Shown: one piece after another, positions 1 through 8,192 of the stretch
Layout of the letters: the number at the start of each line of letters is the position of its first letter
Numbering within the stretch: the first letter of the stretch is position 1
NCBI RefSeq assembly: GCF_003600355.1
Contig: NZ_CP032416.1
Coordinates: forward strand, 2,314,183-2,378,182
Length of the DNA stretch: 64,000 nucleotides
From: Clostridium fermenticellae
Lineage (GTDB): Bacteria > Bacillota > Clostridia > Clostridiales > Clostridiaceae
Direction of reading: 5' to 3'
The notes under the pieces: generated by a model
The model's database searches: none
Told to the model about the DNA's origin: nothing
The model's input: only the letters and a program-made list of their open reading frames with translations
Position numbers and translations under genes: made by a program

Positions 1-1026
1 ATTTACTAAAAGAGAAAACACCATCGGTATGCATGCAAGCGGTATTAAAAACGGTGATACGACAGATACACTTCTAGCTAATAATATTGATATACAACTC
101 AATACACTCATCATTATGAGTGTATTTGTATTATTATAAATTTTATTATAATATTTATAAATATACATCCATTCAATAAACATAATTAATGCAGTGAAAA
201 TACACAAAAAGATGTATATATTTAATTCGGAATGTGAATTATCATTTAGCAGGCCCAAATTCTGTAAAGTCTCTATCTGGTATTTTGTAATAGGTTCTCC
301 TTCCTTTACAATTATCTGATCCTTTTTTATCATAACCGGCTGAACCTTATGTGCTGCATCCCTTTTTAAATTCTCAGTTTTATCCTTATCATAAAAAAAG
401 TTAGGTGTTATAAGTGAATATCCCAGATTTAATGATACATTTTTCAAATTTTTAGGTAATTTTGACTCATTTACTTTTAATAGTATAGATTCCTGAACCT
501 TCTTTATGTCTTCCTGATTGTCTTTTTGACTACTATCACTTATATTATTATTATCATAAATATCAGCCATAACCTCACTCAAAAAATCCTGAACCGTTTT
601 TAAATCATCTTTATTGCTCTTTATAAGTGTAGAATAATCCTCATCAGACAAACTTATATCTGCATTACTCTTTAACTTTTTAACCTTATCATTATCATTT
701 CCCTGATCACTTTGCAGTTGATTTATCTCTGAAAAAAATACTGAAATTTTATCCAGGACTTCATTTTTAACTTCAATTTTTTTATTATACTGCAGTGGAA
801 CAGAATTAAGAGCTTGCTGTATCTTACTTTCAGTTGAAAATTCATCCTTAACTTCTCTAGGTGCCTTTATATCTAATTTTGCAATATCTCCTTCTTTCAA
901 GTTATATTTTTTAATAACAATAGACGTTGCAAGCACAGAATAAATAAATAAAAAAGTGATAAAGAAAATTAAAATTCTATTTATCTTCTGTTTACCAAAG
1001 ATTTTCTTAAGTGATAAATTAATCAT
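1..1026 (-). CDS. pgpH: PgpH/YqfF-type 7TM-HD phosphodiesterase, 5' part only
   Basis: The reading frame is open from an ATG at 1026 (ribosome binding site AGGTGG a few bases upstream) to the window edge, giving 342 residues without a stop. Residues about 16-36 form a membrane segment. Next comes a long hydrophilic stretch containing EGDIAKLDIKAPREVKDE, then, after residue about 270, the first two segments of a multi-helix membrane domain ending in PFLIPLACIPMVFSLLVN. This order matches the 7TMR-HDED extracellular domain and the start of the 7TM domain of the PgpH family, membrane c-di-AMP phosphodiesterases. The catalytic HD domain would lie outside the window, so activity cannot be judged. 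In Bacillus the equivalent gene (yqfF) also lies downstream of yqfC-yqfD, but phoH lies between them; here yqfD is followed directly, after 44 bases, by this gene. Confidence 0.85.
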   Translation of the reverse strand, partial: MINLSLKKIFGKQKINRILIFFITFLFIYSVLATSIVIKKYNLKEGDIAKLDIKAPREVKDEFSTESKIQQALNSVPLQYNKKIEVKNEVLDKISVFFSEINQLQSDQGNDNDKVKKLKSNADISLSDEDYSTLIKSNKDDLKTVQDFLSEVMADIYDNNNISDSSQKDNQEDIKKVQESILLKVNESKLPKNLKNVSLNLGYSLITPNFFYDKDKTENLKRDAAHKVQPVMIKKDQIIVKEGEPITKYQIETLQNLGLLNDNSHSELNIYIFLCIFTALIMFIEWMYIYKYYNKIYNNTNTLIMMSVLSCISILLARSVSVVSPFLIPLACIPMVFSLLVN

Positions 1027-1070
1027 TTCAACCACCTTTTAATGTACAAACATTAAAATCCTATTCTACT

Positions 1071-2225
1071 TCAATTAGCTGCATCCGAAATTGCTATATT
1101 TTCTTCTGCTATAACCAATACACTTACTTTATATGTAGTATCTTGTGCTTTATAATTGACCACTTTATTTTTAACCTGAATTGTTTTATCAAAATTTAAA
1201 CATATCTTATTATAAAGCTCATCAGCTGTAGTATCTACTAATTTTTTAATATCATTATGAACAATAGTCTCTTTCACTTCATAATAGGTTTCAAAGTGTA
1301 CAAATAATTTATTACATTCTATTCTATCATATTTCGCAAATTTGTTCTTAGATTTTTTTATATATATCTTCTTTTTACCTAGATAGAAATATACATCTTC
1401 ATCTTTATTACCAGTTCTCTTTCTATCTACACTGTCAATCTTTACGCTTTTACTGTCCTCATAAAATGTTTTGCATATTACATCACCAGCAGAATGTACT
1501 TGATAAGTAGAATTTTCAGCACCTTGTTCGCCCTTTACAAGCAACTGCCCTTTTTTTACGATATCACCTTCTTTGACTACTGGAGTACCGGACTTTGTAT
1601 ATACACGCAAAACCTCTCCATCCTTTTTAGCGACCAAATTGCATGGTGTATCATCGTTTATAACTTTAGGAGGTGATTGTCTCTCCATTGCTGATACCTT
1701 TAAATTAGACCCTTCTATTCTAACTCTGGCCCACATTATATTATCATTGTCTTTTATAAGCTTATTTTCTATATCATATACATTTATATTTATTTTTCTT
1801 ATTCCAGGTTTTATACCATAACTTACAAGCTCCTGCCTTATTTCATACGGTGTCAAATTTTTATCAACATTTATCTGTATTCCCCATATAAATGTTGATA
1901 AATAATAAATTATACATACAAATGATATTATTCCAACTATTAGAGCAATTCTTCTCTTCATTCTTATAATCAAAAAAGCAAATCCTTTTCTTCCAATTAT
2001 TTTCATTTTACTATTGCTTCTATCACATATAGATTTTATCTTATAATAATCCTTTAAGTTAACAGTTATAACAATCGTAGTTAGATTTTTTCTAGTAATA
2101 TTTCTAACGCAAACATTATTTTTCCACATAGCATTTATAAACTTTTCAGGTTTTAAAGATTGAATTTCTATAATTATAGTTCCATTTTTAAATTCCATAG
2201 AATTATATTTATCTCCCGGACTCAT
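1071..2225 (-). CDS. yqfD: Sporulation protein YqfD
   Basis: A 384-residue protein with one membrane segment near residues 90-115 (MKRRIALIVGIISFVCIIYY) between a small N-terminal domain and a larger C-terminal domain. This is the architecture of YqfD, a protein of the mother-cell sporulation programme whose biochemical role is not established. The ATG at 2225 overlaps the end of yqfC by 17 bases, which implies translational coupling. An internal ATG at 2198 (MEFKNG) matches the usual family N-terminus better, but its GGGAG is about 14 bases upstream, so the start is uncertain. It shares the yqfC transcript and therefore probably its sigma-E-type promoter. Confidence 0.88.
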   Translation of the reverse strand: MSPGDKYNSMEFKNGTIIIEIQSLKPEKFINAMWKNNVCVRNITRKNLTTIVITVNLKDYYKIKSICDRSNSKMKIIGRKGFAFLIIRMKRRIALIVGIISFVCIIYYLSTFIWGIQINVDKNLTPYEIRQELVSYGIKPGIRKININVYDIENKLIKDNDNIMWARVRIEGSNLKVSAMERQSPPKVINDDTPCNLVAKKDGEVLRVYTKSGTPVVKEGDIVKKGQLLVKGEQGAENSTYQVHSAGDVICKTFYEDSKSVKIDSVDRKRTGNKDEDVYFYLGKKKIYIKKSKNKFAKYDRIECNKLFVHFETYYEVKETIVHNDIKKLVDTTADELYNKICLNFDKTIQVKNKVVNYKAQDTTYKVSVLVIAEENIAISDAAN

Positions 2226-2493
2226 AAATTACGGATTTAAATTTTCCACCAATGACTATGGTGGTACCTCCCATAAATATTATTTCAAAATTGTTTCCAT
2301 ATATAGATACCAATCCAATACCTGAATTTACTTTAACCTGATTTTCTGAAAAAATAACAATACCCTTATGATTTTCAATTGTTATTTCACTATTTCCTGT
2401 AATTATTATTTTAGGAATATCCATGATAACATCTCTTGGCAAATCTAATTTACTTGAGATAATTTCCTTTGCCATATTCAAACTACTCTTCAT
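2209..2493 (-). CDS. yqfC: Sporulation protein YqfC
   Basis: A 94-residue protein of the YabP/YqfC family: SSKLDLPRDVIMDIPKI near the N-terminus, then a run of short beta-type segments (GNSEITIENHKGIVIF, GIGLVSIYGNNFEI). The family is linked to spore-cortex or morphogenesis functions in the mother cell; its molecular activity is unknown. The start at 2493 follows GGGGGG by about eight bases. It is first in a two-gene unit with yqfD and has its own promoter just upstream, separated from the yqeY transcript by a strong terminator. Confidence 0.88.
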   Translation of the reverse strand: MKSSLNMAKEIISSKLDLPRDVIMDIPKIIITGNSEITIENHKGIVIFSENQVKVNSGIGLVSIYGNNFEIIFMGGTTIVIGGKFKSVIYESGR

Positions 2494-2524
2494 TCCACAA
2501 TCCCCCCAAAAACACTTTCATATT

Positions 2525-2554
2525 AATTTATGAAGAATAAATTTAATAAATGAC
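2525..2554 (-). promoter_or_regulatory. Putative sigma-E promoter of yqfC-yqfD
   Basis: On the minus strand GTCATTTA (2554-2547) and CATAAATT (2532-2525) are separated by 14 bases. The Bacillus sigma-E consensus is close to GTCATATT, 13-15 bases, CATACAAT. The -10 box lies about 30 bases upstream of the yqfC start. yqfC and yqfD belong to the sigma-E regulon in Bacillus, so position and sequence agree. The assignment rests on pattern matching only. Confidence 0.6.
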
Positions 2555-2561
2555 AAATTAA

Positions 2562-2587
2562 AAAAGACTGAGATATCTCAGTCTTTT
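2562..2587 (-). terminator. Rho-independent terminator after yqeY
   Basis: A perfect 26-base palindrome (13-bp arms built on AAAAGACTGAGAT) overlaps the yqeY stop codon and is followed on the minus strand by a T-rich tract. It ends the rpsU-yqeY transcript and isolates the sporulation genes downstream. Confidence 0.85.
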
Positions 2588-3032
2588 ATTTATTCAAATA
2601 TTGTTTTACAATTTGACTTACAAGTTTGCCATCTGCTCTACCCTTTGTCTTTGGTACAACAACTGCCATAACTTTTCCCATTGATTTTATGTCATTAGCA
2701 CCCACTTCATCAACTGCTTGACGAACAATTCCGGAAATTTCCTCTTCACTTAACTGCTGAGGAAGGTAATCTAACAAGATTTCTATTTCAGCCTTTGCTG
2801 TATCAACTAAATCCTGTCTATTTCCTTTTTCAAACTCCAATATAGACTCACGTCTTTGTTTTACTTCTTTAGATAATATTTCAATAACTTTTTCATCATC
2901 TAAAGTTCCTTCGCCACTTTTTTCAGCTATTAATATAGCTGACCTTGCCATACTTATCGTATTAGCTTTAAATTTGTTCTTTGCTTTTAAAGCTTGCTTC
3001 CAATCTTCCTGCAGTCTTTCTTTAAGAGACAT
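2586..3032 (-). CDS. yqeY: GatB/YqeY domain protein
   Basis: A 148-residue protein with the YqeY signature: N-terminal MSLKERLQEDWKQALKAKNK, a central EVKQRRESILEFEKGNRQDLVD helix region and a C-terminal KTKGRADGKLVSQIVKQYL. YqeY resembles the tail domain of GatB, which binds tRNA in the glutamyl-tRNA amidotransferase. The free-standing protein has no firmly established activity, so a tRNA-related role is inference. The start follows GAAGGT by eight bases. It is co-transcribed with rpsU, 27 bases away, as in many Firmicutes. Confidence 0.9.
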   Translation of the reverse strand: MSLKERLQEDWKQALKAKNKFKANTISMARSAILIAEKSGEGTLDDEKVIEILSKEVKQRRESILEFEKGNRQDLVDTAKAEIEILLDYLPQQLSEEEISGIVRQAVDEVGANDIKSMGKVMAVVVPKTKGRADGKLVSQIVKQYLNK

Positions 3033-3059
3033 TATCTAGTACCTTCTTTCACAAGAACT

Positions 3060-3236
3060 CTATTTAAACTTTCTCTTTCTTGCAGCTTCAGATTTCTTTT
3101 TTCTCTTTACACTTGGTTTTTCATAGTGTTCTCTTTTTCTAACTTCTGAAAGAACACCAGCTCTAGCACATTTTCTTTTAAATCTTCTTAATGCACTTTC
3201 TATTGTTTCATTTTCTCCAACTCTTATTTCTGACAT
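3060..3236 (-). CDS. rpsU: 30S ribosomal protein bS21
   Basis: A 58-residue basic protein starting [20 protein letters not shown] and ending in the usual lysine/arginine-rich tail ([15 protein letters not shown]). bS21 is a small-subunit protein acting near the anti-Shine-Dalgarno region during initiation. The frame stays open upstream to 3308, but GGAGGG lies seven bases before the ATG at 3236 and the family begins here, so the short start is chosen. A strong promoter lies about 80 bases upstream, and rpsU-yqeY forms the transcription unit. Confidence 0.95.
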   Translation of the reverse strand: MSEIRVGENETIESALRRFKRKCARAGVLSEVRKREHYEKPSVKRKKKSEAARKRKFK

Positions 3237-3315
3237 ACTTATCCCTCCCTCCGCTAGCCAATTTAATTTTTCAAAAATTAAATGCAGCCAATGTGGGTCA
3301 TATAACACACTAGAT

Positions 3316-3345
3316 ATTATACAACATATTTTTGTATAATGTCAA
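3316..3345 (-). promoter_or_regulatory. Sigma-A promoter of rpsU-yqeY
   Basis: On the minus strand TTGACA (3345-3340) and TATAAT (3321-3316) match consensus at every base, with an 18-base spacer. Between the start site and rpsU the leader contains an AT-rich inverted repeat around 3262-3282. Confidence 0.8.
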
Positions 3346-3365
3346 TAAGTTGATCTCCTTAAATA

Positions 3366-3710
3366 TTAGCCTGGTGGCCATTTAAGTAATCTTCCGCCAA
3401 GTAAATGAAAATGGACATGAGGAACTGACTGTCCTCCATTTTCTCCGCAATTACTAACTACTCTGTATCCATCCTTATCTATTCCAAGTTCTTTGGCTAT
3501 TTTTTTAGCTATAATAAAGACATGAGCTATTATCTTTGAATCTTCTTCAGTAACAGCATTTAAACTCGATATATGTTTTTTAGGTATTATCAAAACATGT
3601 GCTGGAGCTGCAGGCTCTATGTCTTTAAAGCTTAATACCATATCATCCTCATATATTTTTTCTGATGGTATTTCACCATTGACTATCTTACAAAAAATAC
3701 AATCTTGCAT
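3366..3710 (-). CDS. HIT family nucleotide hydrolase
   Basis: A 114-residue histidine-triad protein: N-terminal CIFCKIVNGEIPSEKIYEDD and the active-site triad HVHFHLLGGR near the C-terminus. HIT proteins of this branch (HinT-like) hydrolyse nucleoside phosphoramidates and related compounds; the physiological substrate is unknown. The frame extends upstream to an ATG at 3791 that overlaps the mtaB stop. However, GGGAGG stands seven bases before the ATG at 3710 and the family starts at this point, so the shorter form is chosen. It follows mtaB in the same direction. Confidence 0.9.
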   Translation of the reverse strand: MQDCIFCKIVNGEIPSEKIYEDDMVLSFKDIEPAAPAHVLIIPKKHISSLNAVTEEDSKIIAHVFIIAKKIAKELGIDKDGYRVVSNCGENGGQSVPHVHFHLLGGRLLKWPPG

Positions 3711-3787
3711 CATTTCACCTCCCTTAGATGTATAATATTCAATATAATAATCCAATTTCCTTCTAGTATCCTTAAATTTCACTAATT

Positions 3788-5086
3788 TCATACAATTCCA
3801 TTAGCATGATCACTGTTTGATCTCAATATTTCGGTAGATATTATCCTTCCCTGCAGATTTATGCTGCTCTTAGATATAACCTTTATATAATTTGAAGTAT
3901 ATCCCTCATATTCATCTTCCGTATTGTTCAATTTCTGTTCATATAGTACATCTAAAGACTTTCCTTTAAATCGTGATATAAATTCCTCTTCATTAATATC
4001 ATTTAATTTTATGAGTCTCTTGCTTCTTATATCTTTAATTTTTCCGTCAATCTGATTATCCATATTAGCAGCTTTAGTTCCTTCTCTTTGACTATATTTA
4101 AATATATGCATTTTGGATAACTTAATACGTTTAAGAAAATTATACGTCTTATTAAATTCCTCTTCTGTTTCTCCTGGAAATCCAACTATAACATCAGTAG
4201 TTATTGAGACATCTCTCATATGTTTTCTTAAATCATTCACTATACTAGAATATTCCAAAGTAGTGTATTTTCTATTCATTCTTCTTAAAGTTTCATCACA
4301 TCCACTTTGAAGAGATAAATGAAAATGATGGCACAATTTCTTTAGTGATGAAATTCTATGAACCACACCATTTGAAAAGAATTGTGGATCTATTGAACCA
4401 ATTCTAATTCTCTCTATTCCTTCGACGGTATCTAAAATTTCAAGCATTTTAAGCAAATCCCAATTTCCATCCAAATCTACTCCATAAGATGCTATATGTA
4501 TTCCAGATAACACTATTTCCTTAAATCCATTATTCGCAAGTCTTTTTACTTCGTCTATTACATTTTGTGGACTTCTGCTGCAAACACCGCCCCTTGCAAA
4601 TGGTATAAGGCAATATGAACAAAATCTATTACACCCATCTTGGATTTTTAAAAAAGCTCTTATTCTGTCTTGATATTCTTCTATTTTTAAATCTTCAAAT
4701 ACCTTGTTCTTTAAAACTCCTTTAACCTCTACAACTTTATTATTATAAGTAAGTACTTTATTTACTGAACTAATTATATCTCCCTTATTTCTCGTTCCTA
4801 ATACAATATCCACACCATCTATCTTAGAAATTTCTTCGGGCTTTATTTGAGAATAACATCCAACAACCGCTATTATAGCATTTGGATTTCGCCTTTTTGC
4901 TCTATGTATCATTTGTCGTGATTTTTTATCTCCCATATTGGTAACTGTACATGTATTTATTACATATACATCTGCAAAATCCTCAAATTTAACTATATTA
5001 TAATTCTGCTTTATAAATTTTTCCGCCATAGCTTCCGTTTCATACTGATTCACTCTGCACCCTAATGTGGCAAATCCAACTTTCAT
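3788..5086 (-). CDS. mtaB: tRNA (N6-threonylcarbamoyladenosine37-C2)-methylthiotransferase MtaB
   Basis: A 432-residue radical-SAM methylthiotransferase. The N-terminal UPF0004 domain has TLGCRVNQYETEAM with the first cluster-binding cysteines. The radical-SAM motif is CNRFCSYCLIPFARGG near residue 150, and a C-terminal TRAM-like region completes the family architecture. MtaB converts t6A37 to ms2t6A37 in tRNAs reading ANN codons, using two 4Fe-4S clusters. The IHIASYG and DVIVGFPGE motifs favour MtaB over MiaB or RimO. Its start shares one base with the rsmE stop, so the two genes are translationally coupled. Confidence 0.93.
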   Translation of the reverse strand: MKVGFATLGCRVNQYETEAMAEKFIKQNYNIVKFEDFADVYVINTCTVTNMGDKKSRQMIHRAKRRNPNAIIAVVGCYSQIKPEEISKIDGVDIVLGTRNKGDIISSVNKVLTYNNKVVEVKGVLKNKVFEDLKIEEYQDRIRAFLKIQDGCNRFCSYCLIPFARGGVCSRSPQNVIDEVKRLANNGFKEIVLSGIHIASYGVDLDGNWDLLKMLEILDTVEGIERIRIGSIDPQFFSNGVVHRISSLKKLCHHFHLSLQSGCDETLRRMNRKYTTLEYSSIVNDLRKHMRDVSITTDVIVGFPGETEEEFNKTYNFLKRIKLSKMHIFKYSQREGTKAANMDNQIDGKIKDIRSKRLIKLNDINEEEFISRFKGKSLDVLYEQKLNNTEDEYEGYTSNYIKVISKSSINLQGRIISTEILRSNSDHANGIV

Positions 5087-5838
5087 TAAAATACTCCTCC
5101 TAAATCCGCAAGTTCATACATAAGTAATGAGATACAAACAAATCCTGCAGTTTCTGTTCTAAGTATTCTAGGCCCTAGTGTTACTATATGTGCTCCAATA
5201 CTACTCAATCTATCAATTTCTTTTATTTCAAATCCACCTTCAGGTCCTATAACTATTCCAACTTTATGTATAGTTGATTTATCTATTGCATTAATCATTC
5301 TTTTTATACCATAATCCTCTTTATTTTCGTATGGTACAACTATTAAGTCCATATCTCTTAAGCGAGCAAGCATTTCATCAAATTTTATAGAAGTATTAAT
5401 TTTAGTTATGAGACTCCTTTTGCTTTGTTTAGATGCCTCAAGTGCAATTCTATTCCACCTGTCAACTTTTTTTATTTCACTAAAATCATTTTTAAAATCA
5501 ACTCTCTCTGTGATAACTGGTGTGATTTCTCTTGTGCCAAGTTCGGTTGACTTTTGTACAATCAAATCCATCTTTGTTGACTTCGGCATTCCCTGAAACA
5601 AACTAATCTCTATATTACTTTCATTATTTATTTCAAGCTGTTTAATTATACTTACAATCACTGCCTGCTTATTTATTTCCTCTATTTTCCCTAAAAATTC
5701 TTCGCCATTACAATTATTTATATTAACAGTATCTCCAACCTTGAGCCTTAAAACTTTATATATATGCTTTACATCATCATCCTTAATATATGCTTTATCT
5801 CCTATAATATTATCTTTATGTACAAAAAACTTGTGCAT
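5086..5838 (-). CDS. rsmE: 16S rRNA (uracil1498-N3)-methyltransferase RsmE
   Basis: A 250-residue SPOUT-class methyltransferase. The N-terminal PUA-like part includes HKDNIIGDKAYIKDDDVKH. The C-terminal knotted SAM site has VGIVIGPEGGFEIKEID and LGPRILRTETA, both diagnostic for RsmE. The enzyme methylates U1498 of 16S rRNA near the decoding centre. The start follows AAAGGAG by seven bases. It lies between prmA and mtaB as in Bacillus (yqeT-yqeU-yqeV). Confidence 0.95.
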   Translation of the reverse strand: MHKFFVHKDNIIGDKAYIKDDDVKHIYKVLRLKVGDTVNINNCNGEEFLGKIEEINKQAVIVSIIKQLEINNESNIEISLFQGMPKSTKMDLIVQKSTELGTREITPVITERVDFKNDFSEIKKVDRWNRIALEASKQSKRSLITKINTSIKFDEMLARLRDMDLIVVPYENKEDYGIKRMINAIDKSTIHKVGIVIGPEGGFEIKEIDRLSSIGAHIVTLGPRILRTETAGFVCISLLMYELADLGGVF

Positions 5839-5878
5839 AGTAAAACTCCTTTATATATTACAATTAATGTTCTAAAAA

Positions 5879-6817
5879 CTATTTAACTCTGGCTACTATA
5901 CATACCCATTCACCATCTATATTAACTTCCTCTATTTTAAAATTATTCTTTTCAAGTTCATTTATAACATCATCTTTTCTATCTTTAATTATTCCTGAAG
6001 ATATGAAAAGACCATGCTTAACAATAAAATCCGCTACTCCATCTGCTAGTGATATTATAACATCCGCAATTATATTGGCAACTACTATATCAGCCTTACC
6101 TTCTACGACCTTCATAAGGTCACCTTCAAGTATGTTAACATTATTTATATTATTAAATCTGACATTTTCGGATGCAGATTTAACAGCAACAGGATCCAAA
6201 TCAACTCCAATGACTTTCTTTGCTCCAAGCTTTGCCGCAGATATAGATAAAATTCCAGAGCCAGTTCCTATATCGAATATAGTTGAATCATTTTCAACAT
6301 ATTTCTCCAGGGCTTTTATACACATTCGTGTTGTTTCATGCGTTCCTGTACCAAACGCCATGCCAGGGTCAAGTTCTACTGTGAGTTCATTATTCTTAGG
6401 TTTGTACTCTTCCCATATCGGTTTAACCACTATTTTTTCTCCAACCTTAGTTGGCTTATAATATTTTTTCCAGTTATTCTCCCAATCTTCCTCATTCACA
6501 TTAGCTACAGTAATTAAACCCTTTCCTTTATCTATTCCAAACTTCTCCAAATCATTCACAGCATTTTTGATGTAACTCAGGTACTCATCTAACTTACTAT
6601 CTCTTTTATAGTACCCTTTTATTAAAGCACCATCCCTTACATCTAATAATGACTCATCAAAATAATCCCAATCTCCCGGATGCTTTTTTTTAAATTCTAT
6701 ATCCTGTGAATCTTCTATAGATACTCCCTTAACACCTGTATTATATAATATTCCAGAAACCGCCTCTACTGCTTCACTGGATGTAAATATGCTAACCTCT
6801 ATCCAATCTTTATCCAT
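5879..6817 (-). CDS. prmA: Ribosomal protein L11 methyltransferase
   Basis: A 312-residue SAM-dependent methyltransferase. The substrate-recognition domain is N-terminal. The catalytic domain carries [18 protein letters not shown], the glycine-rich motif [17 protein letters not shown] and ADIVVANII. PrmA trimethylates ribosomal protein L11. The start follows GGAGG. In related genomes prmA directly follows dnaJ; here the two are separated by a repeat and an extra gene between 6925 and 8191. Confidence 0.95.
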   Translation of the reverse strand: MDKDWIEVSIFTSSEAVEAVSGILYNTGVKGVSIEDSQDIEFKKKHPGDWDYFDESLLDVRDGALIKGYYKRDSKLDEYLSYIKNAVNDLEKFGIDKGKGLITVANVNEEDWENNWKKYYKPTKVGEKIVVKPIWEEYKPKNNELTVELDPGMAFGTGTHETTRMCIKALEKYVENDSTIFDIGTGSGILSISAAKLGAKKVIGVDLDPVAVKSASENVRFNNINNVNILEGDLMKVVEGKADIVVANIIADVIISLADGVADFIVKHGLFISSGIIKDRKDDVINELEKNNFKIEEVNIDGEWVCIVARVK

Positions 6818-6924
6818 AAGTCATACCTCCAAATTTATTTATGTTCAATACCATTTACACCATAATTCTACACCAATTTTATCAACATATACATATAATA
6901 AATATTTAAGCCTTCAAATAACAC

Positions 6925-7025
6925 AGGGTTTATAACTGAAAGCTTAACTTATGCTCCGACCGGGATTTCCAAAATACGTCACGTAAAAAATTTCTAGTAA
7001 GTCTAAGCTTGCGTTCATAAACCCT
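6925..7025. repeat. Imperfect inverted repeat, MITE-like
   Basis: The ends read AGGGTTTATAACTGAAAGCTTA on the plus strand and AGGGTTTATGAACGCAAGCTTA on the minus strand, enclosing about 50 bases (CCGACCGGGATTTCC and so on). It lies 21 bases beyond the stop of the cyclodeaminase-family gene, so it could also act as a 3' hairpin. Similar half-motifs occur at 19083, 48073 and 49142, and a related perfect hairpin at 45059-45119. No coding potential is seen. Confidence 0.55.
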
Positions 7026-7046
7026 ATATAAGGATTACAACTTAGA

Positions 7047-8036
7047 TTATAGATCTATAAATGTTCCAGTTTTAGTTTCAAGTGCTTTTTCATAAATTTT
7101 ATATGCTGTAACTACATCCATTACGGCAATTCCAACTGTTTTATACAAAGTTATTTCATCGCCAAAAGTTCTTCCTTCAATTTTTTTAGAAATAACTTCT
7201 CCAAGTTCTCCATTTATTCTGCTATCATCGATAAGTCCCTTTTCAATAGGAATTATAAAATCACCACTTTCTGAAAGTACAGCATCTTTAGAATCCATAT
7301 AAATTTTATCAGCATTTTGTATTGTATATTCATCAAGTTCCTGCATAACAGGAGTATATGATCCAACTGCATTTATGTGCGCACCCTTTTTAATAAGCTT
7401 TCCATTAAAAACAGGATTTTTAGAAGTGGTTGCAGTTGTGATAATGTCAGCATCTTTAACTGCATCATCTGCACTTTCAGCTGCTATAATTTTTGTAGAA
7501 AAACGCTTTAATTCATTATTCATTTTTTCTACAAAGCCCTGAGTCTTTTCCCTATTAGTAGCAAATACCTTTACCACATCAAGATTTCTAACTGTAAGCA
7601 TTGCCTCAAGCTGCGACGGTGCCTGACCTCCTGTTCCAAACAAAGCACCTTGCCTAGAATCCTTATTTGCAAGTATATCAGTAGCTGCACCTGATGTTGC
7701 ACCTGTCCTTAATTGAGTTAGAAAGGTACCATCCATAATACAGATTACATCACCCGTTTTACCATCAAGTAGTATCATTTTAGCCGGTACTGAAGGTATA
7801 CCTTTTTTAGCATTTTCAGGGAAAACCGAGACAATTTTAATACCCACGCTATTTAACCCTTCAACATATGCAGGCATAAATAGACTTTGTCCTTCATATT
7901 TTGGTATGTCTATATTAGTTCTCAAGGGAACAACACTTTTCCCCCGTGAAAATATCAATAGTGCTTCTTTTGCAGCATCTATAGCATCCTTCATATTAAA
8001 AACTTTTTTTATATCATTTTTATTAAGTATTAACAT
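7047..8036 (-). CDS. Ornithine cyclodeaminase / mu-crystallin family protein
   Basis: A 329-residue NAD(P)-dependent family member. Seen in order: VVPLRTNIDIPKYEGQSLFMPAY near residue 45, the conserved GDVICIMDGTFLTQLRTGATSGAATD, a nucleotide-binding loop ALFGTGGQA, and ADIITTATTSKNPVF with GAHINAVGSYTP. The family includes ornithine cyclodeaminase, alanine dehydrogenase and ketimine reductases; the substrate cannot be fixed from sequence. It stands alone between the dnaJ terminator and an inverted repeat, unlike the usual dnaJ-prmA adjacency. This suggests a later insertion into the block. The ribosome binding site is AAAGGGG. Confidence 0.85.
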   Translation of the reverse strand: MLILNKNDIKKVFNMKDAIDAAKEALLIFSRGKSVVPLRTNIDIPKYEGQSLFMPAYVEGLNSVGIKIVSVFPENAKKGIPSVPAKMILLDGKTGDVICIMDGTFLTQLRTGATSGAATDILANKDSRQGALFGTGGQAPSQLEAMLTVRNLDVVKVFATNREKTQGFVEKMNNELKRFSTKIIAAESADDAVKDADIITTATTSKNPVFNGKLIKKGAHINAVGSYTPVMQELDEYTIQNADKIYMDSKDAVLSESGDFIIPIEKGLIDDSRINGELGEVISKKIEGRTFGDEITLYKTVGIAVMDVVTAYKIYEKALETKTGTFIDL

Positions 8037-8155
8037 ATAAAATCATATCCCCTTTCCTATTTTAAACTTTTCAATAAATGTTGTTATCCCTAAACGTAAT
8101 ATAATTATTGTACCACAATATCAAATGACTTAAACTATATATAAATTACAAAAAT

Positions 8156-8191
8156 AAAACTTTGTTTCTCGGACAAGAGAAACAAAGTTTT
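8156..8191 (-). terminator. Terminator of the hrcA-grpE-dnaK-dnaJ operon
   Basis: Perfect 15-bp arms (AAAACTTTGTTTCTC and its complement) flank a 6-base loop just after the dnaJ stop. The minus strand then continues ATTTTTG. It marks the 3' end of the heat-shock operon and separates it from the cyclodeaminase-family gene. Confidence 0.85.
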
Positions 8192-8192
8192 A

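Noticed and set aside
3711-3791. A longer HIT protein starting at 3791 and overlapping the mtaB stop.
   Set aside because: The extra 27 residues are not family-like, and a strong GGGAGG lies before the ATG at 3710.
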